DNA of 64,000 bases, taken from assembly GCA_963708515.1 (NCBI GenBank), contig CAVPSX010000022.1, positions 124,001-188,000 of the forward strand. The letters run 5' to 3'. The DNA is from JAPLJM01 sp963708515. GTDB taxonomy: Bacteria; Desulfobacterota; Syntrophia; Syntrophales; Fen-1087. This document shows positions 8,971 to 16,720 of the stretch, one piece after another. How positions within the stretch are numbered: the stretch's first letter is position 1; each line of letters opens with the position of its first letter. Position numbers and translations under genes: made by a program. Below the pieces are notes generated by a model, which saw nothing but the letters and a program-made list of their open reading frames with translations, searched no databases and was not told where the DNA came from.

Positions 8971-10365
8971 ATGGACATCATGGAACACCAACACATCCAT
9001 GAGGCCGTTTCACGGCTGAATGGATTTTTCAACACGGGTGCCACGCGCGACTTCGCTTTCCGGATTGCCGCCCTCAAGAAGCTCGCCGCCGCCATCCGCT
9101 CGGCCGAGGGCGACATCATGCGGGCGCTTCGCGAGGATTTGCGCAAACCGGAATTCGAATCCTATGCCGGCGAGATCGGCATCCTGTATCCGGAGATCAA
9201 GCACATGATCGGCAGGCTCGGCCGCTGGACAAGGGCCCGATGGGTGCCCACGCCGATCCTCCACTTTCCCTCGCGCAGTGTTGTCTACCGCGAGCCCTAC
9301 GGGACCGCCATGATCGTAAGTCCTTGGAACTATCCCTTTCAGCTGACCGCTGCGCCTCTGATCGCCGCCATTGCGGCAGGCAATTGCGTGCTCATCAAGC
9401 CCTCCGAGCTTTCCCCGGCAACGTCGCAGCTGATCGGCCGCCTCATGGGCGACACTTTCGATCCCGCCCACGTCGCGGTGGTGCAGGGGGGAATCGAGAC
9501 CGCCACGGCGGTGCTCGAAGAAAAGTTCGACATCATTTTCTACACGGGCAGTACGGCCGTCGGGCGCGTGGTGATGACGGCCGCTGCAAAGCACCTGACG
9601 CCCGTCGTGCTGGAGCTGGGCGGCAAAAGCCCCGTGATCGTCGAGGCGACAGTGCGCCTCGACTACGCCGCGCGGCGCATTGCCTGGGGCAAGTTCTTCA
9701 ACGCGGGACAGACCTGCCTCGCCCCGGACTACCTTCTCGTGCAGCGCGCCGTATACGATGCGTTCACAGGCCTGCTCGTCGAAACCATCCGCCGATTCTA
9801 CGGTGTCGACCCGCGCACCAGTCCCGACTATGCACGCATCATCAACGACCGGCATTTCCTGCGCTTGGAATCGCTCATGCAGGAAGGCGAGATTCTTCAC
9901 GGCGGAAAGACCGATCGGGAGCAACGCTATATTGAGCCGACCCTGTTTGCCGGTGTCGAAATCTCCCACCGCATCATGCAGGAGGAGATCTTTGGCCCCC
10001 TGCTGCCCGTCATCGCATATGATTCCCTGGACGAGGCCGTCGCGTTCGTCAACCGGCTGCCGAGACCCCTGGCGCTGTACTATTTCACCGGAGAACCCGA
10101 CCGGGCCGAGGCGCTCTTCTCGCGCGTGCACTCGGGAGGCGCCTGCGTCAACGACACGGTGTCCCACGTGGGCAGCCATCATCTTCCCTTCGGCGGCATC
10201 GGCGATAGCGGCATGGGGGCCTATCACGGCCGCTGGGGCTTCGAGGCCTTCACGCACCGGCGCGGCGTGCTGTACCGGTCGAACCGCCTCGACATGCCGC
10301 TGCGCTACCCGCCCTACGGCGAAAGGGTCGGACTGCTGAAAAGGCTCTTCCGGATTCTGGGCTGA
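8971..10365 (+). CDS. Aldehyde dehydrogenase (ALDH3-like)
   Basis: NAD(P)-dependent oxidation of an aldehyde to the acid. The 464-residue length and motif spacing fit the short class-3 ALDH group. Catalytic Cys249 (FFNAGQTCLAPDY) and general base Glu215 (VVLELGGKSP) are present, as are the Rossmann stretches IVSPWNYPFQL and FYTGSTAVGR, and the C-terminal GGACVNDTVSHV. I chose ATG 8971 because residues upstream do not resemble the family; ATG 8980 is an alternative. The gene is much richer in G+C than the surrounding island, which suggests a separate source. No partner gene is near; substrate unknown. Confidence 0.92.
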   Translation: MDIMEHQHIHEAVSRLNGFFNTGATRDFAFRIAALKKLAAAIRSAEGDIMRALREDLRKPEFESYAGEIGILYPEIKHMIGRLGRWTRARWVPTPILHFPSRSVVYREPYGTAMIVSPWNYPFQLTAAPLIAAIAAGNCVLIKPSELSPATSQLIGRLMGDTFDPAHVAVVQGGIETATAVLEEKFDIIFYTGSTAVGRVVMTAAAKHLTPVVLELGGKSPVIVEATVRLDYAARRIAWGKFFNAGQTCLAPDYLLVQRAVYDAFTGLLVETIRRFYGVDPRTSPDYARIINDRHFLRLESLMQEGEILHGGKTDREQRYIEPTLFAGVEISHRIMQEEIFGPLLPVIAYDSLDEAVAFVNRLPRPLALYYFTGEPDRAEALFSRVHSGGACVNDTVSHVGSHHLPFGGIGDSGMGAYHGRWGFEAFTHRRGVLYRSNRLDMPLRYPPYGERVGLLKRLFRILG

Positions 10366-10789
10366 CAGATGCTACGGCTTTTACAGCAATGTCTCGCGGG
10401 GAAAAAGGCAGAAGGCGGGAAACGACGATGCCCTGCCCTGCATCCTCGAACCGCAGGGCGATGAAAAAACCTTCCGGCGGAACAGGGCGCGATTGATCTG
10501 AAAGATATACTCGCTTTCAATCCATATTCCTCAGCTCTTAAAGACGTTTCATACTGTTGATTCGTAGAGACAGCGATTCCGGTGTTTTGCGCTCTTGAAA
10601 AATCGGTAATTGGATATTTTGTTACGTATAGCTTGCTGTACTACACAAATCTTCAACCTCGATGAAAATACAGGCTTTCAAGTCGTAATAATCATTATGA
10701 TCAGATAAAGTGATTTTTCTTGACAGACGTAATTATTTTCCTTAAGCTTTTCAATAATAATCAAGTGTTTTCCATATGAGGGAGAGATT
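10366..10789. other. Non-coding stretch with repeat copy 2
   Basis: No gene is supported. It holds the second copy of the ~75-nt repeat (10574-10648) and a TTGACA at 10720-10725 that may serve the toxin-antitoxin pair, with TAAGCT 17 bases downstream. Confidence 0.5.
10574..10648 (+). repeat. Dispersed ~75-nt repeat, copy 2
   Basis: Second copy of the element at 8061-8137, same orientation. The core is conserved through GCTTGCTG and then diverges. Confidence 0.6.
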
Positions 10790-11005
10790 ATGAGAGCCGT
10801 AAAACGTAAAATAACAGATATGACGGTGGATGAGCTTAAAAACGTCATCCATGAAGCGATCGCCGAAGATATGGATGTTTGGCGGGAGACCTTCGAGATC
10901 ATGGCGGACAGCAAGCTGATGGGACAGATTCGGCAGGCGGATCTGGATAGGACAGCCGGCAAAAAAGATGCCTTTGTCGCTTGGGATGATCTGAGAAATG
11001 CATAA
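10790..11005 (+). CDS. Antitoxin of a type II toxin-antitoxin pair (putative)
   Basis: A 71-aa acidic protein (MRAVKRKITDMTVDELKNVI, many D/E, TAGKKDAFVAWDDLRNA at the end). Its C terminus resembles the toxin-binding tail of small antitoxins encoded before RelE/ParE toxins. It overlaps the toxin gene by 8 bases, the usual arrangement for coupled translation. No clear DNA-binding motif is visible, so its class is uncertain. Confidence 0.75.
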   Translation: MRAVKRKITDMTVDELKNVIHEAIAEDMDVWRETFEIMADSKLMGQIRQADLDRTAGKKDAFVAWDDLRNA

Positions 11006-11258
11006 GATCATTCTTCATCGGAACGCCGTCAAATTCTACCGGAAAGCTGATAACGTTTTGAAGGAAAGAGTATCGGACGCGATTGATGTTATTGCCCGGA
11101 ATCCACACAGGGATGGTCATATCAAGAAGTTGAAGGGGGACCTCAAGCACCTGCATCGTTTTCGCATGGGCGATCTGCGTATCCTTTACGAGATCGACGA
11201 TGTGCAAGAGATTGTATGGATAAAGACCATCGAATGGAGAGGATCGGCATATAAATAA
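10998..11258 (+). CDS. RelE/ParE-family toxin
   Basis: An 86-aa basic protein with the RelE-fold order: HKIILHRNAVKFYRK, a helical pair, KLKGDLKHLHRFRMGDLRILYEID, and WIKTIEWRGSAYK. RelE members cleave mRNA on the ribosome, while ParE members poison gyrase; the GDLRILYEI strand is shared by both, and I cannot decide from sequence alone. It follows its antitoxin directly. Such modules often stabilise integrated elements, which fits its place near the end of the first tRNA-Glu segment. Confidence 0.85.
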   Translation: MHKIILHRNAVKFYRKADNVLKERVSDAIDVIARNPHRDGHIKKLKGDLKHLHRFRMGDLRILYEIDDVQEIVWIKTIEWRGSAYK

Positions 11259-11549
11259 AGATTCAGCCGGGCGATGACAGCTTCCTGTTATCCACACACA
11301 CCTGTCTTTCTAGTAAGTCCATAATTACAAGGAACTATCCGCAGCAGCCGTCTTTACACGTGCTGTAAACTGAACTTCGTCCTACGGCATCTAAAGCCTG
11401 AGCAGTTTGTAAAAATTGTATATCGCAGCCTTTTGATGAAGATATAAGCATCGGGGGAATCATCCCAGGCGCAGTATTTATTTTGGCCCTTCACCCCTGG
11501 GATGAGCCGATCATGAGAGCCGTAAAGGCAGCGAAGCAAAAAAAAGAAT

Positions 11550-11586
11550 CAGGGGGTGGAAATTATTCCTAACCCCCTGTTTTTAT
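11550..11586 (-). terminator. Intrinsic terminator, probably the original tRNA-Glu terminator
   Basis: CAGGGGGT (11550-11557) pairs with ACCCCCTG (11572-11579). On the minus strand the hairpin is followed by ATTC and then a run of eight T; on the plus strand it is followed by five T, so it may work both ways. It lies 3 bases beyond the CCA end of the tRNA-Glu fragment, where a tRNA terminator would be expected. Confidence 0.75.
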
Positions 11587-11589
11587 TAT

Positions 11590-11636
11590 TGGCGTCCCCA
11601 CGGGGAGTCGAACCCCGGTTACAGGCGTGAAAGGCC
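11590..11636 (-). repeat. tRNA-Glu 3'-half copy, 47 bp (attachment site)
   Basis: Identical over 47 bases to 16721-16767, that is the tRNA-Glu(TTC) from CCA through the T arm to the anticodon loop, and different beyond. This is the signature of an att core left by a tyrosine-recombinase element. The inner flank (CCTGATTTTATTG near 11658) matches the flank of the 4456 copy. Confidence 0.88.
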
Positions 11637-11790
11637 AAAAAGAAGCGTACTCCGCCTGATTTTATTGCTTTTTTTGTCCGTCTAAATCCGTTTAACGGAA
11701 CCAAAAGCCGTCTAAAAAGCCGTCTGATAACGAAGCAATTTGACTGCCTCTATTGATGAACAGGGTAAAAAAATTTATTGCAAAAAAATG

Positions 11791-11840
11791 TTGACAAAAA
11801 TAAATTATGTATTTATAAATACATCAACGTATTTATAAAC
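11791..11840 (+). promoter_or_regulatory. hicBA promoter with palindromic operator
   Basis: TTGACA (11791-11796), 17 bases, TATAAA (11814-11819). The -10 box sits in the perfect 18-bp palindrome ATGTATTTATAAATACAT (11807-11824). A second partial copy, CGTATTTATAAAC (11828-11840), follows. This suits autorepression by the MerR-HicB fusion encoded 18 bases later. Confidence 0.75.
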
Positions 11841-11857
11841 TCTCTGAGGTAAAAGCC

Positions 11858-12490
11858 ATGAATTTCAATACAAAAACTGTAGCAAAGATAATAGGAATAA
11901 CGAAAAGACAGCTTGACTACTGGGATAAGAATCATTTCATAAAACCATCGATTCAGGAAGCCGCCGGGTATGGAAGCACAAGGCTTTATTCCTACAATGA
12001 TCTTATCCGCCTGAGAGTTGCAAGGACTTTGCTTGATAAGGGAATTAGTTTGCAGAAAATCAGGAAGGCGGTTTCATATCTGAAAAAGCACATGCCGGAT
12101 ATTGAGAATCCGCTTTCAGAACTGAAGTTCTTAACGGACGGAGAAACGATATTTGTGCTCACAAAGGACTCACAGGAAATTATCGATACTCTACAGAATG
12201 GCCAGTTAGTTTTTTCTGTTTCTTTGGGGGCAATTATTGACGCGCTGAAAGGTGAAGTTAAGGCCCTTCATGATCTGAGAAAATATGAGGTCACCGTCAT
12301 GAAAAGAAAATATCCAGTTATACTCCATGCCGATACAGAAGATGGTGGATATTGGATTGAATGTCCCGATATTCCCGGATGTGTTTCTCAGGGTGAAACC
12401 GTTGAAGAGGCCCTTGAAATGATCAAAGACGCTCTCAAGGGTTGTCTTGCGGTTTTATCTGAAAAACAAAGAACAGCAAAAGCCCTATGA
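11858..12490 (+). CDS. MerR-type HTH / HicB antitoxin fusion
   Basis: A 210-aa protein. Residues 1-72 are a MerR winged helix (AKIIGITKRQLDYWDKNHFI, then YSYNDLIRLRVARTLLDKG). Residues 73-145 form a linker/effector-like part I do not recognise (FLTDGETIFVLTKDSQEII). Residues ~146-210 are a HicB partial RNase-H fold (YPVILHADTEDGGYWIECPD, then CVSQGETVEEALEMIKDALK). HicB normally neutralises HicA and carries its own C-terminal DNA-binding domain; here DNA binding seems to be supplied by an N-terminal MerR domain. The stop overlaps the hicA start by 4 bases. Confidence 0.85.
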   Translation: MNFNTKTVAKIIGITKRQLDYWDKNHFIKPSIQEAAGYGSTRLYSYNDLIRLRVARTLLDKGISLQKIRKAVSYLKKHMPDIENPLSELKFLTDGETIFVLTKDSQEIIDTLQNGQLVFSVSLGAIIDALKGEVKALHDLRKYEVTVMKRKYPVILHADTEDGGYWIECPDIPGCVSQGETVEEALEMIKDALKGCLAVLSEKQRTAKAL

Positions 12491-12717
12491 GTGGACTGCA
12501 TAATCTGAAATCGGTTAGAGTCGTCAAGGCCTTTGAACGTGCGGGCTGGTATGCAGAAAGACAAACAGGAAGTCATGTAATCCTATCGAAAGAAGGTAAT
12601 CCTAACATATTGTCAATACCGATTCACAAGGGTCGACCGATTAAACAAGGGCTTATTAAGGCTCTCATAAAGATCTCGGGGTTAACTGAAAGAGAGTTCT
12701 TACAATTATACAATTGA
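12487..12717 (+). CDS. hicA: HicA toxin (YcfA-like mRNA interferase)
   Basis: A 76-aa dsRBD-like toxin. It has the HicA order: VVKAFERAGWYAERQTGSHVI with the catalytic His in GSHVIL, then LSIPIHKGRPIKQGLIKALIK. HicA cleaves mRNA independently of translation and is blocked by HicB, here the fusion protein just upstream with ATGA overlap. The catalytic His and the basic surface are intact, so the toxin should be active. Length is normal for HicA, slightly longer at the C terminus. Confidence 0.9.
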   Translation: MSGLHNLKSVRVVKAFERAGWYAERQTGSHVILSKEGNPNILSIPIHKGRPIKQGLIKALIKISGLTEREFLQLYN

Positions 12718-12876
12718 TAATTCGGGTTCATCGCTAAAAATTTGATTGTGTGGCAGATTTCAACCGCAACTGCTTAGACGCGATGGCAAATAAATGGAAT
12801 GGGGTGCTTATTGTGTTTACCTACTTATCAATAACTTTCCATGACTGACGATATCGCAGATTAACGAAGGAAAGGT

Positions 12877-12930
12877 GCAACGAAAAAATCAGCCGGAGCG
12901 CAGCGATCTGCTGGATTGATTTTGTTAGCG
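12877..12930 (-). other. attC-like recombination site, downstream of cassette gene
   Basis: On the minus strand it runs from GCTAAC to CGTTGC. The arms AAAATCA and TGATTTTT pair, and CCAGC pairs with the GCTG side around a loop. The stop codon TAA of the cassette gene lies inside the GCTAAC box, as is common for integron cassettes. The terminal box is degenerate. Confidence 0.5.
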
Positions 12931-13389
12931 TTTTTTATCAACACACAGAGACCATTTGCCCCACTTGAAATATACAACAAGATTTAAAATGCCGACAACA
13001 GCCGTAATGATAATAGTAATATACATGCTTCCAAAGTATCCGATTGCGTTTACAATTTCTGCCGTTTTCAAATGCTGATGCAATGTCATGATGTGTGCAT
13101 ATACAGAAAGAGCACAAACTATTGAGATAAGCAAATAGACAGATCGCGATTTCATTCTCTCGATCCAAATGAAAATAGAAACCGCGAGAAGAACTGCGCC
13201 GTGGCCTCTTATGATGTTATGAACCATTTCAACAGCAATAGCGGAGAAGCCAAGTTTTTCATATACCGCTTCAGGATTCTTAAACAAACTTTCATGAAAC
13301 TGCTTCGGTATGAACGTCATTAGACATGCTGTTATTGTATTAATGATCTGAAAAGACCAAAATGCTATGTTTATTATAATTCTTGCCAT
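12925..13389 (-). CDS. Four-helix hypothetical membrane protein, cassette gene
   Basis: A 154-aa protein with about four transmembrane segments: INIAFWSFQIINTITACLM, GAVLLAVSIFIWI, VYLLISIVCALSVYAHIM and MYITIIITAVVGILNLVVYF. Not recognised. It is the only gene between two attC-like sites (12877-12930 and 13409-13465), begins 20 bases after the upstream site, and ends inside the downstream site, so it looks like a mobile integron cassette. It runs opposite to hicBA. No integron integrase is present. Confidence 0.7.
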   Translation of the reverse strand: MARIIINIAFWSFQIINTITACLMTFIPKQFHESLFKNPEAVYEKLGFSAIAVEMVHNIIRGHGAVLLAVSIFIWIERMKSRSVYLLISIVCALSVYAHIMTLHQHLKTAEIVNAIGYFGSMYITIIITAVVGILNLVVYFKWGKWSLCVDKKR

Positions 13390-13408
13390 TTACTATCCTT
13401 ATGATTTC

Positions 13409-13465
13409 CGCTAACGCTATGATGAGCCGCGACTGTAAGGAGTCGGCTGGATTGACTCGTTATGC
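13409..13465 (-). other. attC-like recombination site, upstream of cassette gene
   Basis: Fifty-seven bases on the minus strand, from GCATAAC to CGTTAGC. The inner arms AGCCGACT and AGTCGCGGCT pair over eight bases with one extrahelical base, as in known attC sites. Confidence 0.65.
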
Positions 13466-13660
13466 ATCATATGAATAATCATAAAGTCAAGATTATTCTT
13501 AACAGTCAGATGCTGTTTGCCATTTGATATCAGTAACTTTTTTCTACTCCACCTGATTGTGGATTTCAGGAAGAACTGTTATGCACAATGAAGAAACATT
13601 GGCTGTTTCCATTATGCCTAAGGAGTGTGACGATGTTGGGTGAGTCGGGAGTCACCCAGA

Positions 13661-13780
13661 CTATCTGTTAGGGGTTCTTTTCGGCTGCTTATCAATCTTG
13701 TTTTTTGACTTTTGTTTCTGTTTTTCGATGTTCTGTTTCTGCCCCTTTTCCTTATCCTTCTTTCCCCCCTTGTCTCCCAT
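13661..13780 (-). CDS. Small lysine-rich protein (MGDKGGKKDK...)
   Basis: A 39-aa highly charged protein, almost entirely K, Q, D, N, E, G and R, ending PKRTPNR. The ATG at 13780 has AGGAG about 9 bases upstream on the minus strand. Small proteins that start MGDK and are lysine/glutamine-rich recur in deltaproteobacterial genomes, but I know of no function. It is probably disordered and could bind nucleic acid; that is only a guess from its charge. Confidence 0.55.
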   Translation of the reverse strand: MGDKGGKKDKEKGQKQNIEKQKQKSKNKIDKQPKRTPNR

Positions 13781-14032
13781 TACGTCTCTCCTTTTCCTGA
13801 TGTCCAAAACATCTTCTCGCAGCATGGTTTCTGTTGCAACCACAGCAGGCTCATTGTTAATTGTAATCTTGCATACTTTTCAAAATCATTCAATTGTAGC
13901 TTTCAGGAAGCAGCAAATGCTGTATCCACCGGACAAAGGCTTTCCGAATAAATCGTTGACACGATATCGATTTCTTCATATGACTCCCCCCAGAAAAGCG
14001 GTCAGGACATTTCATATAGTGGGAGCTTTACT

Positions 14033-15232
14033 TTGTCCAGTCAAGGCCCAGGGCGAATCGATCCCCCAAATAAAAAAATCACGGTGCTGCTTTTTTGTCT
14101 GGCACTGATAAGTTTTCTGGTGTTTCTCACGCTTGACGCCGATCCGGGACTTTGCGCAGAAGACAAAGAGCGGATCTCGGACCACTTCGACGGCAAACTG
14201 TTTTTCAATCCGGCGATCCGCTCGCTTCCGCCCTTGGCTCCGGGCGAGGAGCCAAGACGCAGCAGCTCCCGGTGGATTTGGCGGTGGGTACTTGGGATCG
14301 ATCAGCCAAAATGGCCGCAAATAATGGATGGTACGCCGGGAAAACCTCCCACCGCCAATGTTCTAAAAGGTTCACTCGTCGTGACTCCCGTCGGGCACGC
14401 AACGTTTCTCATTCAACTGGACGGGCTCAATATCCTGACCGATCCCATTTGGTCGGACCGTTGCAGTCCCGTGTCATGGGCCGGTCCGAAGCGCCACAGA
14501 GTCCCCGGCATCCGTTTTGAAGACCTGCCCCCCGTCGATGCGGTCCTCGTGTCCCACAATCACTATGACCATCTGGATCTTCCCACGCTGAAGGGTCTCG
14601 CAAATAAGGGTGTTAAGCGCTCCATAACACCACTCGGCAATCGCGATCTTATTCACGGCACAGGCATCCCCGCAGTGGATGAGCTCGACTGGTGGCAGTC
14701 GATCCGCCTCTCGGAGGAGGTCACGGTGACGATGGTTCCGGCGCAGCACTTTTCGTCCCGGAGCCCATGGGACCGGAACGAAATGCTTTGGGGAGGGTTT
14801 GTCATATCCGGACCGTCGGGTAACGTTTTCTATTCCGGAGATACGGGATATGGTCCCCATTTCCGGGAGATCTCGAAGCGATTCTCACCGATCAGGGTGG
14901 CCATCCTTCCGATCTCGCCCTTCAGGCCGCGACAATCCAATGCCCTACCTCACGGGCTTTATCCCGCCGTTCACATGGGACCGGCGGAGGCCGTCCAGGC
15001 GCACTTGGATCTGCGTGCCGGAATCAGCATTGCCGCACACTTTCAGGTATTTCAATTAGGTTTTGACGGATTTGACGATGCCGTGAACGAACTGCAATCT
15101 GTATTGGCGGAGCGTGATCTAAAACTCAATGCGTTCATCGCGCCACTGCCGGGTCAGTCGGTTAGCCTGACTACGGGTTTTGACTATATGGACGGCTTGG
15201 TAAGCCTTCAGAAGGCAGGCGCGAATCGATAA
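14033..15232 (+). CDS. Exported MBL-fold metallo-hydrolase (NAPE-PLD/UlaG-like)
   Basis: A 399-aa metal-dependent hydrolase; related enzymes include N-acyl-phosphatidylethanolamine phospholipase D and UlaG lactonase. The start TTG 14033 follows GGGAG; no ATG fits. Residues ~17-42 form a signal or anchor segment (ITVLLFCLALISFLVFLTL). The metal-binding motif is SHNHYDHLDLPTL; further ligands are in PAQHFSSRSPWD, FYSGDTGYGPHF and AAHFQVFQLG. NAPE-PLD-type features such as VGHATFLIQLDGLNILTDPIWSDR and GPKRHRVPG are strong. A DUF5329 gene follows after 7 bases, so the two are probably co-transcribed. Likely substrates are phospholipids or acylated compounds; unproven. Confidence 0.85.
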   Translation: MSSQGPGRIDPPNKKITVLLFCLALISFLVFLTLDADPGLCAEDKERISDHFDGKLFFNPAIRSLPPLAPGEEPRRSSSRWIWRWVLGIDQPKWPQIMDGTPGKPPTANVLKGSLVVTPVGHATFLIQLDGLNILTDPIWSDRCSPVSWAGPKRHRVPGIRFEDLPPVDAVLVSHNHYDHLDLPTLKGLANKGVKRSITPLGNRDLIHGTGIPAVDELDWWQSIRLSEEVTVTMVPAQHFSSRSPWDRNEMLWGGFVISGPSGNVFYSGDTGYGPHFREISKRFSPIRVAILPISPFRPRQSNALPHGLYPAVHMGPAEAVQAHLDLRAGISIAAHFQVFQLGFDGFDDAVNELQSVLAERDLKLNAFIAPLPGQSVSLTTGFDYMDGLVSLQKAGANR

Positions 15233-15239
15233 AGGTGCC

Positions 15240-15614
15240 ATGAAAAAAAATCCGCTATGGCTCCTGGTGCTCTTGTCTCTCATGGGTGGGTATGTATACG
15301 CTCAGGATTACAGCGAGGCAGCCAAAATCCGGTATCTGATAGGATCGGTAGAAGCCTTGCAGGGAGTGAAGTTTTTCCGAAACGGGAGCGAATATGATGC
15401 CAAAAAGGCGGCGGACCACTTGCGCCTCAAGCTCAAGATGGTTGGGGACCGGGTAAAGACGGTGGAAGACTTCATCAGGTTGTGCGGTTCAAAATCGTCC
15501 GTATCAGGCGAGGCATACCGGATGCGGCTTCCTGACGGGACGACCATGTATGCAGAAGCGTTCTTCCGCGAAAGGCTCAAAGCGCTCGTTGCCGACACGT
15601 CGTCTCGACCATGA
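15240..15614 (+). CDS. DUF5329 family exported protein
   Basis: A 124-aa protein with a signal peptide (MKKNPLWLLVLLSLMGGYVYA|QDY). The mature part has the DUF5329 pattern: KIRYLIGSVEALQGVKFFRNG, YDAKKAADHLRLK, RVKTVEDFIRLCGSKSS and the SGEAYRMRLPDG end. Family function is unknown. It follows the metallo-hydrolase at 7 bases, which suggests a functional link in the periplasm. Confidence 0.75.
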   Translation: MKKNPLWLLVLLSLMGGYVYAQDYSEAAKIRYLIGSVEALQGVKFFRNGSEYDAKKAADHLRLKLKMVGDRVKTVEDFIRLCGSKSSVSGEAYRMRLPDGTTMYAEAFFRERLKALVADTSSRP

Positions 15615-15785
15615 CGTCGACCCGCAGCCGCCACATTGATTACGGATCGAAATCCTGCATCTTTATTGAGGTTGGCTGGTTGTGTAGTACAGGAAGACAC
15701 TAATAGCCATCAAGATAGGCAAGTACTGAAGCGCAGGTTGTCCGGTTGAAGATGAACAAATGGGCGCTGTCTCTGTTTTTTTATT

Positions 15786-16181
15786 TCATTCAATAGTGCC
15801 TGTCAGTTTTTTTATAATAAAAGTTGCCATGAATGCTTCTAAAAAACTTAAAGGAACAGCTATTGGCAAAATACTGAAAGGTAAAACACCTAAATTTCCG
15901 ATAACCAACCACATGAAAACAAACCCTACAAACCAGGATAAGAATGCGGTCTGAATCAATGAAAACTTTCGAGCAATAATATATATTGCCAGAGCAAAAA
16001 ATAAAGACCAAATCCCCCAAACTGCACCGTTGATGGGTTGTTCAGGAAAAGTCAGTCCAAGTTTTTGATAATGTTCTATCCAGTAATTCCTGAGTAAAAA
16101 CGTGTTGCGAGCAAATTCTGAAATACTAATCCAAGTTGTCGCTAATATAATTGATAAAATTGCTTTTTTCATGTTTGTCAT
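15786..16181 (-). CDS. Hypothetical membrane protein
   Basis: A 131-aa protein with about four helices: ILSIILATTWISISEF, AVWGIWSLFFALAIYIIA, FLSWFVGFVFMWLVIGNL and LPIAVPLSFLEAFMATFII. The loop NYWIEHYQKLGLTFPEQPIN is probably conserved. I do not recognise the family. The start may be codon 1 or 4 (MTNMKKA). It stands alone at the end of the second tRNA-Glu-bounded segment. Confidence 0.6.
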   Translation of the reverse strand: MTNMKKAILSIILATTWISISEFARNTFLLRNYWIEHYQKLGLTFPEQPINGAVWGIWSLFFALAIYIIARKFSLIQTAFLSWFVGFVFMWLVIGNLGVLPFSILPIAVPLSFLEAFMATFIIKKLTGTIE

Positions 16182-16720
16182 ATGCGGAATTATGCGTTAA
16201 ACCAACCTGCCGGCTCGAAATACTTATCTGAAAAAAAAATGATCAACCACGTTCTCGTCTGCTAAAAAACAGACACGAGTGGACGCAATTGTTATAACTT
16301 GTAGTCTAGCATGAATGATGGAGAATTAAAATGCTCGACTTCAGGAAGTTGTTCTTAAGTTTGAAGGACCGAAAATTATCTGTTCCGTCGCCGCAACTTT
16401 CATCTCGTATTCAATGTTCTGATCAAATTAACCCGCTTCTCACCTTTTGCATTTTATCATGATGTTTTGGAAAAGAAAAAGCCGTCTGAGAGCCGTCTAT
16501 TTCAAAAAAATGATAAAAAATAACTGGCTATTTTTTGTATTACGTTGCCAGTATTGTTCGAGGCCTATTTCTACATAGCTATAATCATTCAATTATTGTT
16601 AATATTGCATATGAGCTTTTTCGAGCAACCTTCAAAAAATAGGTTTCTCCGGTTACTGGCCAAATCAAGTTGAGTAGTAAAAAGGTTTAATATCGTAATA
16701 TACTGAAACTAAAAGAAAAA
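16182..16720. other. Non-coding stretch inside the element, next to tRNA-Glu
   Basis: No gene supported. Very AT-rich. Contains AAAAGCCGTCT (16477-16487) and GAGCCGTCT (16490-16498), which recur at the distal ends of both elements and may be recombinase arm sites. An integrase gene would be expected here and is absent. Confidence 0.6.

Larger units (their letters stand above)
11259..11857. other. Element junction without genes
   Basis: No open frame of note. It holds a 10-bp inverted repeat (TCATCCCAGG at 11460-11469 with CCTGGGATGA at 11496-11505), a terminator (11550-11586), the tRNA-Glu 3'-half copy (11590-11636), two AAAAGCCGTCT repeats (11703-11713, 11715-11725) and the hicBA promoter. 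Confidence 0.7.

Noticed and set aside
9010..10257. 415-codon minus-strand open frame over the aldehyde dehydrogenase
   Set aside because: It is a shadow of a GC-rich gene with high-quality catalytic motifs on the plus strand; the minus product matches nothing I recognise.
16185..16230. Third attC-like site upstream of the 15786-16181 membrane gene (GCGTTAAAC)
   Set aside because: The core box is present but there is no pairing partner arm at the right distance and no site at the gene's 3' end.
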